From Plantago elongata (Eukaryota > Streptophyta > Magnoliopsida > Lamiales > Plantaginaceae), in assembly GCA_036897095.1 (NCBI GenBank), contig JAYMSP010000118.1:1-64000 (forward strand): DNA of 64,000 nucleotides, read 5' to 3'. The notes under the pieces are model-generated. The model was not told the origin of the DNA, did not search any database, and worked only from the letters and a program-made list of their open reading frames with translations. This document shows, piece by piece, positions 39,111 through 56,536 of this stretch. The translations under genes and the position numbers were made by a program. Each line of letters begins with the position of its first letter. Position 1 is the stretch's first letter.

Positions 39111-40240
39111 CCCCACAACGTTGTTCTATATGCAGGTATCATTATATTTCATTTCATTCACCTCTTATCATCAAAGTCAACATGTTAATTCTCAACAATT
39201 TTCTCCTATTTATTAACCTTGCAGGAACACATGCCACAACCGTGTAACATATCCGAGGAAAGACCAAGCGGATGACAACCACGCTGAAAAAGGTAATTGA
39301 GTTACTATTCGTGCAATTGGTATTATGTTAATGCTGGTAATCAACTTCTTGATTTTGTTCATATGATAAACTAGTTAAAATGGCATTTCAGGAAACTAAT
39401 GACATTGAGTTCATATTTTTCAGGTTAATGGCCATGTGTCAAGGATTTGATATTCTTGTTTGCTGGTATCGTTTATGGTGTAGCAGTCTAAACTATTGTT
39501 TTTTGTTTTCTTTTGAGATCATTCTGTAACTTTTGAATTTGGTGGCACATTGTGTAACTTTTAAATTTGAATATCAATGCTAGTTATCTTTTTCTATCAT
39601 TTTGTTGTTTGTCCTCACTTTGTTGTAATTGGAGACAAGTTGATTTCAACATGTATTACTATGTGTATTAGTGTTCAGGTATGAACAAGTTGGAGTTGTT
39701 GTATTGTTGAAGTTCAGGTTCATTTTGTCAATTGAAATGAGTTTTCATGCTCTCAACTTGTAGTATTGTTATAGTACATATAATTAACTTGTTGAAGCAA
39801 ACATGAAGATGAAGCTTAAAAAATGTTAAAACCAGAAACTAGCAGAAACATGGACAAGAACATAAGAGAAAATGGCAAAATGTAACACCTAGAGTCCATT
39901 TTATCATTTCAAAGTTGTATAGAAGCTTTTAATTTTGCTGAGTGCTCTTTGACATATAGGCAACTGGCATAAAAAAGAAAGGGGTCAAAACATGACAATG
40001 CATGTTAGGTAAAAATCATAAGTAAATAACCTGAAAATTAAAAAAAATGGAGTGTCTTTTACTCATTTATCAGGTTTAAGTATGTATAGCAGATTTTAAT
40101 TTTCTTGGAGTGTGTTGACATAAAGGTGACTTGTGGAAGTAAAAAAAAAAGATTAAATCTTTGCCATTCATAATAAGGAAAAAATATAGGCAAGTAACAG
40201 AAAATTTGTTAAAAAATTCATATTTTGCCACTTAAACAGA

Positions 40241-40606
40241 AATCTGTTTTGATGGATAAGGATTCAGGTACTATGGAATATATAGTTTGAAATATATACG
40301 AGTGTAGTGTACTAGGAGTTTTGAACTTTGTTGTTTGTACTGTTGTGGAGGAATTTACACATTTTTTACTAAAACCGTTTAAATTTGTGAAAATACTCAT
40401 TTTTTTGCTTAACTTCAACAGTAAATCTGTTTTGATGAGTAAGGATTCAGGTGTCATGGAATATATAATTTGAATTATATGCGAGTATAGTGTACAAGGA
40501 ATTTTGAACTTTGTTGGTTGCACTTTTGTGGAGGGATTTACGCATATTTTACTAAAACCGGTCAAATCTGTGAAACTACACATTTTTCGCTTAACTTCAG
40601 CACAAA
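40241..40606. repeat. 183-bp tandem repeat, two copies, inside the MULE
   Basis: Copy 1 starts at 40241 and copy 2 at 40424, aligning over about 183 bp with scattered changes. Because 183 is a multiple of three, a minus-strand frame (40218-40652) runs through both copies as two 61-residue repeats. It has no known domain, and I read it as spacer DNA. A looser repeat of similar style lies at about 39.9-40.1 kb. Confidence 0.8.
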
Positions 40607-41119
40607 CTCTGTTTTTTTTTCTAAATCTCAGTAAGTTTTCACACTTTAGCACACACTTTCCTATCCATACCAGACATTGTCAACCTCATCATCAGAAAAT
40701 ACATTATCAATGTCATGATCCATGCTTTTGTCATTTGCATTTTCGTCGTTGGGTTGTGTACTGTTTATGACATCTTCAAATTCATCTTCATTTTCTTCCA
40801 TATAAATAGATTCACCAACTTTGTTGTAGACATATTCCTACATGTTAATCATAAAAGGAGTTCAACACACCATAATAGAAAAAATTATTAACATAATATT
40901 TTTAACTTAGATAGTTGAGATCATACATATGTATTCCAATAGCCCCCAGCTTTATCAAATTGGGAATTGATGGAAGAAATTTTTTGAGCAGTGAGTTGCT
41001 CCACAAAGGGCCTTTCCGATGATAGATCGACATATGAATGTGAACCTTTTGGAGTTACATAAGACATATACAACACCTAAAATTAAAGGAGAGATTATAA
41101 ACAAAACAAAATATATTAT

Positions 41120-42300
41120 TATCTTCACAGTGGGCGTATGTAATTACTATAGTGTCTATGAAAAATAAACAATCTTACCTGCAACACAAATAAGCATCCG
41201 GTCACATATGTTTTCCCCTTGCTTTTGTGGTTTTCTATCCCATTGTTGAGCTGAGATAGCACTAACTGTGCACAGTTCATCTCCGCAACTTTATCCAAAT
41301 CAACCAACGGGTTCAAGTATGCAGCATGGATATTTGGTTGACAATCAGGAAGTAAAATGATCCCAAAAATATACATGAGTTAACAAACCTTGAACTCTTT
41401 GCCACTCAGGTATTCCTTCTCAATCTTTTCACCAAGTCTAACCAAATCTATCCTATTTTTGGCTACCACAAAATAATCCTTGTATTTTTTTAAAACCCAC
41501 AGTACTCTTATAATATATATTGATATTTTGTTGTTCAAGTGGAATTCCTAAGGCTTTATTTATTTCAATGTCGGACAACGTGAACTCGAGAAAATCATTT
41601 ATTTTTAGAGTACTACTCTCTGGGTCATAACGACTAAGCAACCAATTTATCATTATGTGGTCCAACTTAGAAAAATCAATCTTAGTTATTGCTGCAAATC
41701 CTAATTTGTCAATCACCATACACTGCACATGAGTCAGTAGGCCTCTTACATGTGTGAGCTTAATCAAAGATATTCTTGTGTGTGACTTTAATCCATGTAC
41801 CTGTACAAAAGAAAAAGAAACATATCATTTCATTCATCAAATAACAAAATAGTGTAAATTGATATTAATGGATAGAGATAAAAAGAATATATGTCTTATT
41901 TCAAGAGGTCTCATAAATTTGTGGAAATCATTTCTTCTCCGGCTAGGATACATATCAAACAGATAATCCACTTTCCTATATAGCTTAGTTTGGCTCGTAC
42001 TAGCATTGTCACTTGATTTCTATAAAATTGAGTTGTGCTATTATGATATATTCAGATAACGTATAACGTATCATGTATGTGAAATAAATAGTGGCTCACC
42101 TTAGGGAGGCTTGCAGTTGAATAATTCAAGCTGCTATTGTTGGACTTCGCTGAAAATCTAGACTTGGACATCGGTGGTGATGATTTTGATGTCACTGGAC
42201 TCGATTCCTTACGTTTCTTCGACTTATTTCCTAATGGGGGCTTTGTGCAAGTGCTTTGTTGAGTAAGATTCAGATTGACATTCTCAAACACTTTCTTCAC
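41120..42300 (-). pseudogene. Second gene of the MULE: plant-mobile-domain-like protein, probably non-functional
   Basis: Minus-strand coding blocks separated by probable introns. One is a Lys/Ser-rich region (42300-42100; NKSKKRKESSPVTSKSSPP). Next, about 42.02-41.89 kb, reads YLFDMYPSRRRNDFHKFMRP. Next, 41810-41500, reads HVQCMVIDKLGFAAITKIDF and FTLSDIEINKALGIPLEQQ. Last, 41376-41180, reads LVDLDKVAEMNCAQLVLSQL and YVTGCLFVLQ. The pattern is that of plant mobile domain / aminotransferase-like proteins often carried by MULEs next to a Ulp1 protease domain. No Ulp1 catalytic part was recognised here. Exon joins were not resolved. Confidence 0.65.
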
Positions 42301-43259
42301 TTTGTTGAGGTCTACTTTGGGCTTATCATCCCTATATAATGCATCATAGTTTCATTATAACATAAATATCCACAAAGAGAAGAATAACAAAGACTATTAT
42401 GTTATAATGTTGTTGCATCATATGAAACTAAATTAAGCTCTGGTGTTGCACTGTTGTAACATACTATTGTTGAATATCAAATGTACAAAGAGGCTACTTT
42501 GTTACAATGCCATCAAGGACAATGATAACTACATAATGCAATTACAAGTCACATCTTGATAAGCTAGTATGCTATAATGATGGCAGAGTCTTGCAAGTAT
42601 ATAACAACAGTTTTATTCATTCACCACTTCAAAGTTAACGAAAAAAACAGAAGGTTGGGGCAAGTTCCAACCTTTCTTCTCTACCACACCTCAACAAAGC
42701 TCTAAACAGTATAACATTCCATGAATCATTCTAAAAATAATAATAATAATCACATTCGTTTTCTTATAAGTTTCAACAACCAACCAAATCAACGGCACAT
42801 ATTCGTTGCAGCAACAACAACAACCAATTGAACGGACTGAACCTCATGGAAATTAGAGAAAACGGATACTTACATGGTTGAAGCTAGACGCAATCAATAG
42901 ATTTCTCCTTCCAACAGCTGAACAGAGCTTGAAAATCACAGGATACGTTGAAGCGCTGAATTTGCTGAAAAATAGAAGAGCACATATTGTTGGAAATCTC
43001 GATTAATTGGGGGAAAAACAGTCATGGTATGGAAATGAGTGTCAGCATCAGATCCTCTGAAAATTCACAAAAAAATCGCTTGCAGAGCCCTACAAAAGGA
43101 AATAAAGAACCACCGATTCATCATAAATTCGCACAATCTGCTTAATTTATTTCCGTAAATAAGCTATCTGAACGTGTAAAAATGAAAAGTAAATAAATCA
43201 ATTGTTTGTCTGAGTGGGAAAGTGCTTAGTGGAATGTTTTAGAGTGTTCAATTTCCAAA

Positions 43260-44360
43260 GGTGTCAATTTTTTAAAATAATTTTAAACATTATTGTTTTG
43301 ATTTTTGTCACTTCATTTCTTTTTAGCCTTTCACTTTTAGTATTTCTTTTCACCCTTTTCCTAAGATACATGTATTAAAATAATATAAAAAGTGATCCGC
43401 ATTTTTGTTAACACATTTCGAGTATGTGTTCTTAACTAAAACTAACACTTCAATGTCATATTAAATTTTAGGACCAATCTATGTTCATAAGAAATTCGTT
43501 ACTATTTAATAAAAATGTCAATATTAATATTGTAACGACAGATGTTATGTGTAAGATCAGTCAAATGATGATTAAATTGGGCATACATCGGAGGATATGG
43601 AATTCACTAGAGAAAGCAAGTCAACCATCTTCTAGAGTGGTAATTTTGTGGAACCGAAAGTAATAGATAGAAGAAAAGTAGAAAATGGAGTAGCATAACT
43701 TATTTTATTCATCGTATTCATGACTTTACCATGAATTAGTTCTTTACAATGCCTTAGTTCACACACTTATGTATCCAATTCAAATATTTATATCTTTCGT
43801 AAAGCGCGCTTTAAGAATTCTCAATGAAAATTTTAAGAATTGTTGGAGCAATCTTGAAGGAGCTATGAGCTTCCAAAGTGCGAGAGCGAGCTCTGAGCAA
43901 ATCTCAAGAGCGAGCTAGATGATCTAGCTCTAATGTAAAGACCAACCCACATAATGTTAATAACACATCATTTTTATTAATAATAAAATGTCAATATTAA
44001 TATTGTGGTCAAATACACATTATATATGTTGAAAACACAAGTTAACAACATATATAGTTTTTAATTAATATTATGTTTGTAACAATAGATAAATCTCTAT
44101 ATAAGTCAACTATATAAGGTATTTTCAGGGAATTTGTATTTTATTTTTTGTCGTCCACAATTTTAAATAGGTAGACATGTCACTCATGTCATTAAGATCG
44201 GTCAATTTAAGTCTGTAATTATTTTTAGACGAGTTTGAATTTGGATTGTAATACTCCCGCGTGTGTAATACTCTTTTAGTTCTGAAAGAAATCCATACAA
44301 TAAGGTTGTTGAGTAATTTTTTGTTGAAAATTAATAAGATATTTTTCATTTAAAAATTTT
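43260..44360. other. AT-rich spacer
   Basis: Low-complexity AT-rich DNA with short frames only. A GAGCGAGCTCTGAGC-type repeat occurs around 43880-43930. No gene is supported. Confidence 0.55.
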
Positions 44361-44364
44361 ACTA

Positions 44365-44622
44365 TCTCCATCCCAAATTCATCTTCCCGTGTTGATTTTT
44401 TTGGGTCAACCGTTATCAATTTTAGTACCATCAAATTACTTTTAAACTACAAAGTTAAATAATTTAATAAAAACATATAATGAAAATTTAAGATGTAAGG
44501 TTTTATAATATAATTTTGTTAAATATTTAACAATTTTCGTTTAAGGTAAATTCGAGGTTAAAATTAATAAGAATTAATTAAATAAAGTCAACACAGAAAC
44601 ATGAAATCGGGGACGGATGGAA
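44365..44622. mobile_element. Stowaway-like MITE (Tc1/mariner)
   Basis: 258 bp bounded by TA on both sides (44363-44364, 44623-44624). The left end is TCTCCATCCCAAATTC; the right end, reverse-complemented, is TTCCATCCGTCCCCGATTTC. These are worn versions of the Stowaway terminus (CTCCNTCCGTCCC). AT-rich, non-coding interior. Confidence 0.8.
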
Positions 44623-44989
44623 TACATAATAATTTAATTCAAGTGATTCATTTTGGTGAAAATTTGGGTAACTGTAAGAGTAATATTTTTTTATTATAAG
44701 CTTCATCCTATCCCAACTAAATATATACACCGACTCAAACTGAATTTCCGCATAATTCAAGAACTACCGACTTCAAAAATTAAAAAGAAGGAAAAAGCAT
44801 AATTTTGCGGTAACTAATTTCCTCCATGCAAAATAGAATGAATAACAAATACTCTTCAGTACATAGCCAGCCAAGTTCTCCGCATTTCAACAACAAAAAC
44901 AAATAGAGCTGTACAAAATAAGATGTGGCATATGTACAGAACCAACTCTTAAATCACAAAAAAGAAGATAAAACAAGATGTTATATACG

Positions 44990-45280
44990 TCTGTGGATAT
45001 CTTGATCAACTAGAACGGAATCATCATCGTCTTCATCATATGACGAAAACAAAATTAAGGAAGGCCACGTTTCACAACCACCTCCTTGTCAGCAAACTCT
45101 TCATAAAACTAAATATGTGAACAGTTATGACTAAATTACCATTTCTTCAAGCTTGTTGAGTGTAGGAAAGAACTGATTAGGGACAAAACATGCTTTTTCC
45201 ATGTTGACAAGAAGGATACCAGAGCAATGGCTACATCTCACAGTCACCACCATTCACAAGTTGTCAAATGGAACACTAAC
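44990..45280 (-). pseudogene. INO: INNER NO OUTER-like YABBY gene fragment (exons 2 and 3)
   Basis: Exon 2 (45280-45140, acceptor GCAG, donor GTAATT, 47 codons) reads VSVPFDNL, a TGA stop, then MVVTVRCSHCSGILLVNMEK and ACFVPNQFFPTLNKLEEM. This is the second half of a YABBY zinc finger; VSVPF..LSMVVTVRC and the following VN.MKA.F.P run are specific to INO. Exon 3 (from 45108 down to about 44990) holds FYEEFADKEVV and, in another frame, LILFSSYDEDDDDSVLVDQD, matching the acidic SSDNEDED region of INO. The in-frame stop, the frame change, and lack of a recognisable first exon or downstream YABBY domain show it is dead. INO directs outer integument growth of ovules. Confidence 0.75.
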
Positions 45281-45299
45281 CTGCATGGTTAAAAATAAG

Positions 45300-47441
45300 A
45301 TATCAAATGTCACTTGTAATATTGATCCAGGAACGATAAGAAATTGGAGTGCAATATAAGTTCAAATTCAGCACCTCACTACATTAACATTGTAATTATT
45401 GATCTAGGAATTAAAGAAAGTGGAATTAAAGGAGGTTTTAAAAGGTTGGCAAGAACTGCTACACAAACTGTGCAACAATACCACCCGATACTTGCGCATT
45501 TAAAGTGGCATGGCTGCCAGAAAGTAATGCAGTAGAGGATGATGCATGACTGGAACTAAAATTGTTATTGATGCAGCAGAAAACATATAAGGTTCAGCAT
45601 GTAAACCAAGAAACAATGGTTCTGTCCCTCAAGAGCGCTTTGTTCCTGCGACTATATGTGTATTTGGGTTTGAGTAAGATTGGGGGGGGGGGGGGGGGGA
45701 CACTTGGCGAGTGGAAGCTATATACTGTAATCTCCAACAGGCTGATTACAAACATATCTAATGACGGGGGTGGAAACCTCTGCTACTTGAGTTCCAAATT
45801 CTTGGTTTTAAAAGCTGGAATCTCAATGCTAAAACAATCAAACAAACACGAACTCAACCACCCATTCAAACAAACACCAAATCAAGTTCCATCACTCAAA
45901 TCACAAAAATAACCAGCTCCTTTAACACAATGCATTCAATTGGCAATTAAACAAACATGTAACGTGCACCAAATGAAAAGTTTCGAAACGAATAAATTGC
46001 TTACTGTTATCGGTATCAGTGACAGGGTAGATGTAAAGAGAGATGTAGAGCAAGTGAAGAACATAGAGAACAACGACAATGTTGATGGAATTTGTTCTCT
46101 TGTACGAACACCTCTAATCCTCTATGCTCTCGCCATCTCCAGACCCTCAGTTTGAGCAACACTAATGTTTTTCCCCAATAACGCCCAAAACTAACCTCAT
46201 CCGGGGACGAGTTGAGCTTGGATGTATCACATTCATGAGTTGATTGCTAAGATGACAATAATTGAGAGGAATTAGGGTTTATGGAGAATTTGGGGAAGAA
46301 CAACATGGAATGGAAACGTGGGCTGCTAGCATTTTTGTTAAGGTGGAAAAGAAATTTTATTTTATTTTTTTAAATTTAAATTAAAATAGTTTATGACATT
46401 ACAATCATTTTGTAGTGATATATTTATAGAGATTGTCATTGTATAAATTACAAATGGAATGAATGGATGTTTTGAAATACATGTAATCTAACTGTCATTA
46501 ATGAATACAACTGAATGAGCGTACGCTAAACAGTTACAATTGTAATCATACCTTAGACTCGTTCAAAAATACAATAAAATAATTTAAAAAGTACAAACAT
46601 TTTGTTTGATATTTTTCATATAAAAAAAGCAATATGAATTCATAATATACTAACTAAGTATTCTATTGGGTTACTCTAAGTATCCATGACGTTCTTGCTT
46701 AACTTCAAATAATTGGTGCTGAACTTCAAAGAAAGAAACAAGTTTACTGATCATAGTTCCACGAACATAAGTTTATAACAATAATGAAGTCTTCCTCGAG
46801 AAAGCATTAATTCTGAACTTCGAAAATGGAGGTACCAAAGGAATATTTTAGAGCCGATGTTGTCTGATGATGTTGTTGCACACCATGCTGGCAATGCTCA
46901 CGATCCCCGTGATCATGCTGGTAATGTTGTTGGACACGAGATGCTGCTGACCATTCTGGCAATGCTGATGTACAATAGCTTCAAACGATGCTTGTGTGAA
47001 GGTCCCATTAAACCTAATGTTGTAAATGAGGTGTTTAAAGGGGCAGCTCCAATCACTACATATAAGCCAAGTACTGTAATTTTGTTGGGTATATTTCAAC
47101 CCCACTTTTAGTTGATAGATGTGTTTGGTTCCGTAGTCAGATTATTCTTATTACATTGTCTTGAGACTTTTTTGTTTGGTTTAGTTTGAAGAACAATTAT
47201 TGTGGGGCAACAAGATTATTGATTAATATAATCTACATGGCACTTTTGGATTTGGAAATACTGTAGCTAGAATAAACTTGTTATTTAAGTAATAAATTAC
47301 ATTGAATATCTATGTATTCAATCGGTGGATAAATAACTTTCTATAATTTTTCCATAATCTACTTCCTTCAAATAAATTTCATATCTACAAGCAAGCGTTT
47401 ACATTTCCAAACATCATACAAGAATGTTCTAGAGACATGGA
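45300..47441. other. Intergenic region with unassigned gene-like patches
   Basis: Sequence at 46020-46320, read on the minus strand, looks like a gene leader and short exon (AAACCCTAATT, then a frame beginning ATGGCGAGAGCA that meets a stop at once, then a GTAAGC donor-like site). It lies upstream of the INO-like exons, so it could be the decayed INO 5' end, but no YABBY first-exon motif could be read. A block at 46850-47110 repeats GCTGGCAATGCT/GCTGGTAATGTT-like phrases. No gene is supported. Confidence 0.45.
45682..45699 (+). repeat. G18 homopolymer
   Basis: Eighteen consecutive G in AT-rich DNA. It could be a real slippage tract or an assembly error. Confidence 0.9.
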
Positions 47442-47444
47442 TAA

Positions 47445-47589
47445 GGGGCTGATTGGACAGACATTTAAATGCCCCCATTTGGTTCGATGAACAGTGATTT
47501 GGCCTAAAATACACTTCAAATACTTCTATTTCAATTCCATTTCAAATACAATTTCACCAACTCATTCAAATGTTATGCCAATCAGACCC
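47445..47589. mobile_element. Tourist-like MITE (PIF/Harbinger), copy 2
   Basis: 145 bp with the same family ends (GGGGCTGATTGG and CCAATCAGACCC) and TAA duplications at 47442-47444 and 47590-47592. It is non-coding. Confidence 0.85.
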
Positions 47590-47939
47590 TAAATAACATG
47601 GACATAGCCTTTAGAACGCTGGAAAAGGAGGAGTCTGAGTTGTTGGTACTTGGTAGTGATTACTGTACTCGGACGAGATCTAACTGTATACTTTTATGGG
47701 CTTCTAATTCTAAAAGTCCAGACCAAAAAATAAGTAGCTAACAACATGAAAGATGAAAACCAAAGTCCAGTCCATATTTGATGACCAAATGGCTGAACCC
47801 CCAAAGGATGCATTAGGAAGTACCTGAAGGCATTAGCAGCTAAAGAATTTAGAATATGCTTCTATTATTCTCCACAAAATACCAATCAAAATGAATATAA
47901 ATATATTAAGTGGGGTACATTAAATATATTAAGTGAGGT

Positions 47940-48866
47940 AAACAAGCTAGTAGGAAATGAAAATAACATGGATTAAACACTTTAATGGGTAAAAACGTAA
48001 AAATTGAAGGTGACATAGTTAATTAGATTTTTTAAATGTTACAGTCACTTAGTTTATCCAGACTTATATCACCTCAAAATGTCATTTTTTTTTTCCCGAA
48101 AAATTATATAGTATTTTTCTATCATTTATACATATAATTGCCCTGAACAATATAACTACATTCAAACCTCTAATAGTAGATTTTCTAGCTAAATTAGCAA
48201 ATAAACATTTTGCGAAATGTAAAGTAATACTTAAGAGTGATAATGCACTGGTAGTAGCTGAACATGTAATAGACTAATAGTTTAACTTTTGGTCATGTAA
48301 GAACTTTTACAATTCAATACTTGTGTCAAAATTAATACTTATGTAATTGATCGTGATCCTTTTAAATTACATTAACACAATCATAAAACTACATTGAATA
48401 CTTACCCTTGTTTAATGAATTGAACTTAACCCCCATCAACCAATCAAATCATAATAATTGATTGCTAATAAATATTATAACTGGTCACCGACTCTAATGA
48501 TAACGAATTTTTTTAATAACGTCGGAAATTCACAATTGCTTCATTTTCAATGTACACTTGGCAAATTCACAATTCATATACTAGACTGCAAACAACATAA
48601 AATACCGATTACTCTCCCCCATTTTAGTCGAATGAAAAGTTAAGAATATAGAATATTCCCAAATTAACTTAGAATGGGTTAATTATGTAAACACCCCTAC
48701 AATGACACAATCCCTTTACAATCGAAACTCTCGGTGACAAATATAACCCTTGAGTCTCTCGTGAGTCAACAACAACCAAAAAGATCTGAGACTGAGGTTT
48801 TGGTCACTCCAATTCAACAACTGAAAATCAATTCACCAAACATTTGCTTGCTCTCAGTCTCTGACC
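47940..48866 (+). promoter_or_regulatory. PFP-beta promoter and leader (parent copy of the duplication)
   Basis: The upstream region of the intact PFP-beta gene, duplicated at 34390-35825. The leader probably lies in roughly the last 100-200 bp (ATTCAACAACTGAAAATC, CTCAGTCTCTGACC before ATG). No clear TATA box was picked out. Confidence 0.65.
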
Positions 48867-53947
<5,081 letters not shown>

Positions 53948-54546
53948 AAGCGCTGCATCCTCTGTATTATCTTTGAGGCAACATGAAAGCCCCTTCCCCC
54001 GTTTTGTTTTCTGTATTTATTCCCATGGACTGTTGTGTGTTTAGACTGTAATAGTGTTGTTACTGGCCATTTTGTTGTTGAGAATTGACATAATAGAATC
54101 CTTTTATGTTTGCTTCAACTGCAGTACTCCTGTTTGTATTTCTTTAACTAGCCTGGTGCCCTGTCCGATTATTGACACCACTCCATACCTACGTAGAGTA
54201 AATCTGATGGAACATGTAGCATATTGAGGTAATCAGTAAAAAGGCTGAATGATCACCATCTTATCATGTCTGAGGTCTCAAGATATTGCCTTGTACACTA
54301 CCATCTTTATTTCTCGTACATGGGTGAGCTGAATTGAAGTTTCAGCCGAGTCTAGCTTGATTTGTTAGAAGACAAGCATTATGAGCCTCACAGGCTCGAA
54401 TTCGTTTTACATTGCATACCCGTTGTAGCCAAACATCTTATTAGTACGAGAATCAAAATGCAAGTGAATACAGCATTCATACTACAACAATGTTCCGAAA
54501 ATCCAACAGCTATAGGAAATTATCCATTCATTTGAACTCTTCTCAG
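53948..54546. other. Convergent 3' regions of PFP-beta and the next gene
   Basis: Untranslated DNA between two convergent genes. No additional frame is supported. Confidence 0.6.
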
Positions 54547-55038
54547 TCAAATCAGATTGCACATGAGGAGGCTGAGAATCATGGCTTCATCTCTGCAATC
54601 AAACAGTTCGCAAATGATAAAAATTCAAACAGGCACTCAACAGGATACTGTTAAATAAACACAATGCGTTACATACCTTTGTTCAGAATCAGAAGCATCA
54701 TCTTCTAATAAGCTCGACCGTTTCCTCTTCCGGTTGGATCTGTTCTGAGAAACAAATGAAGCTATCTGTAACTGAGTCTGAAGCATCATCCGAGTCAACT
54801 CATCCTCGAGCTTGCATCGGCGATTTTCTGCCTCGAGCCTTCCGATCTCTCTCCTCTTCATCATTTCCAGCTCCGTCAGCTCGCTTCTCAGCATGGAGTC
54901 ACCAATGAGTCGAAGACTCGCTATCAGACTGTTCGATTCTGTTGTGTTGGTGTTGATCTCACCTGGAGGGTGAGAGGTTGACAAATTGCCGTAGATTGAA
55001 GGACGCCGATTGATGCTTTCTGTTGCCTGATCATCCAT
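54547..55038 (-). CDS. Small coiled-coil protein resembling Arabidopsis At4g22160
   Basis: Two exons: 55038-54677 and 54592-54547, joined by a GTATGT...GCAG intron, give 135 residues. An in-frame ATG at 55074 would add 12 residues (MSIAIAILNLCH); the MDDQATES start looks more natural. A central amphipathic, probably coiled-coil segment (LRSELTELEMMKRREIGRLE, ENRRCKLEDELTRMMLQTQL) is followed by QIASFVSQ and a basic patch (RKRKRSS) that could be a nuclear signal, then an acidic stretch (LEDDASDSE). From memory this arrangement resembles the uncharacterised protein At4g22160. Function is unknown. The exon junction keeps frame and no disruption was seen. Confidence 0.75.
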
Positions 55039-55079
55039 GTGACACAGATTGAGAATTGCTATTGCTATTGACATGGAGC

Positions 55080-55984
55080 ATTAAAGCATTTAACCTTTTT
55101 CGTTTAGGCCACTATGCTTTTCTATTTTGTTCGTTTTCTAACTCAAAGCACTATGCTAACCACATTATTTCATCACAAAGTTTAACTAGCAACGATTTAC
55201 GATCGTTAGAATTAAAAAAAAGAAAACGATATAGTTTATAAAATATACTTATAATTTTTACTACTAATACTAATTAAAAAATTAAAAGTAATTATTAGTA
55301 CTAAAAATATTAATTTTCATCAATTCCTCAATTTTAGGTCATATAAAAATTATATTTAATTTATTAGTTTAATTTTTATACACCATATATACTATTAATA
55401 AAAGTTTAGTATTGTATGAAAATTTCATAGTGGAGTGGTTTTGTAGTTTTTATTATAGAAAAGTACATAAAGAGTCCACTTTATGTGTGGACTTACATAT
55501 AAAACCTCATTTAAAAAACTATTACAGATAAGTTCAATCTGTTTTCTGGAATCCTAATTTCTCCCAATCACAACATAACTTTTCATGAATGTCCCTTCTT
55601 CCTTTCTCTCTTGCACAAATGAACCACTCAAAGTAAGTTTTGCAAAAAACACCATTCTATTTTTTTTAGCCCTAATTTTCCCCAACTACAACATGATTTT
55701 CTATTAATGTTCCTCCTTTCTTTTTCTCCAAGTATGTCATACTTCTGTATATACGAAATTTATTTGTTCTTCATTGTTTCCAGATTTTTCTCTTCTTCTC
55801 TCGCATTTGTTCTCTCTCAATCAAATCTTTTTCACACGTTTTTCCTATTTTAAAATGTGTTTTTTACAATTCTCACCATGAATTTTATTGTCTCTCTCAC
55901 GTTCAATGGTTTTCACCATGATTTTTTTTATCTTCTCGATATCGGTTGAAGTATTTAATTATGACACTCTCATATTTTTACGTT
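55080..55984. other. AT-rich flank of the repeat field, with head motif 1
   Basis: Non-coding AT-rich DNA. A motif around 55450-55510 (AGAAAAGTACATAAAG, GTCCACTTTATGT, CTTACATATAAAACCT) recurs at 58062-58142 and may mark the head of a repeat unit. Confidence 0.55.
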
Positions 55985-56536
55985 TTTATGTTGAAACTAC
56001 TATTGTTGACAGTGAAACTAATAACCAACATTTATGCTTCTGAAACTAAGTTTCTTATGAAACTAATTTTTGAAATTAGATTTTTGTTGTTTCGAAACTA
56101 ACTTTCGTATTTTTGAAACTAGTTTTTTATGAACATGAAACTAGGTTTTTCTTTTTGTTCTGAAACTAGCTTTATGAGTTCCTGAAATTAACTTATGTAC
56201 TTTTGAAACTAGCTTATGTAAACATGAAACTAGCTTTTTGTTGTTCTGAAAGATAACAGTTTGTTTCATATTTGTACCAGTTTTAGAATTTTGTGAATAT
56301 GAAACTATTTTTTGTATGTTGAGAAACTAATACAAAATATTTTGAAATTAGGTTTTGTGATTCTGAAACTAATTTTTATGTTATTGAAACTAGCTTTTGT
56401 GAACCTGAAATTAATTTTTCATGTTCTGAAACTAGCTTTTGTGAATATAAAACTAATACAAAAGATCATGAAATTAGGTTTTGTGAATCTGAAACTAAAT
56501 TTTTATTGTTCTGAAACTAGCTTTTGTGAATATAAC

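Larger units (their letters stand above)
36200..43250. mobile_element. FAR1-type Mutator-like element (MULE), degenerate
   Basis: The plus strand carries a FAR1-like transposase (37.2-39.1 kb); the minus strand carries a second gene (41.1-43.0 kb) with a plant-mobile-domain-like part. The two converge across repeat-rich spacer DNA, a layout I know from plant MULEs that carry extra genes. Leader-like sequence with GT sites lies at both outer edges. Long terminal inverted repeats and a 9-bp duplication were not found by eye, so the limits are estimates. Confidence 0.65.

Noticed and set aside
46020-46150. Candidate first exon of the INO-like YABBY gene on the minus strand
   Set aside because: Cys residues in one frame are suggestive, but the expected C-x2-C spacing and flanking motif are not there.
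46848-47111. Overlapping 84-85 codon frames on both strands
   Set aside because: Short, overlapping, composed of repeated GCTGGCAATG-like phrases, and without recognisable motifs or splice context.
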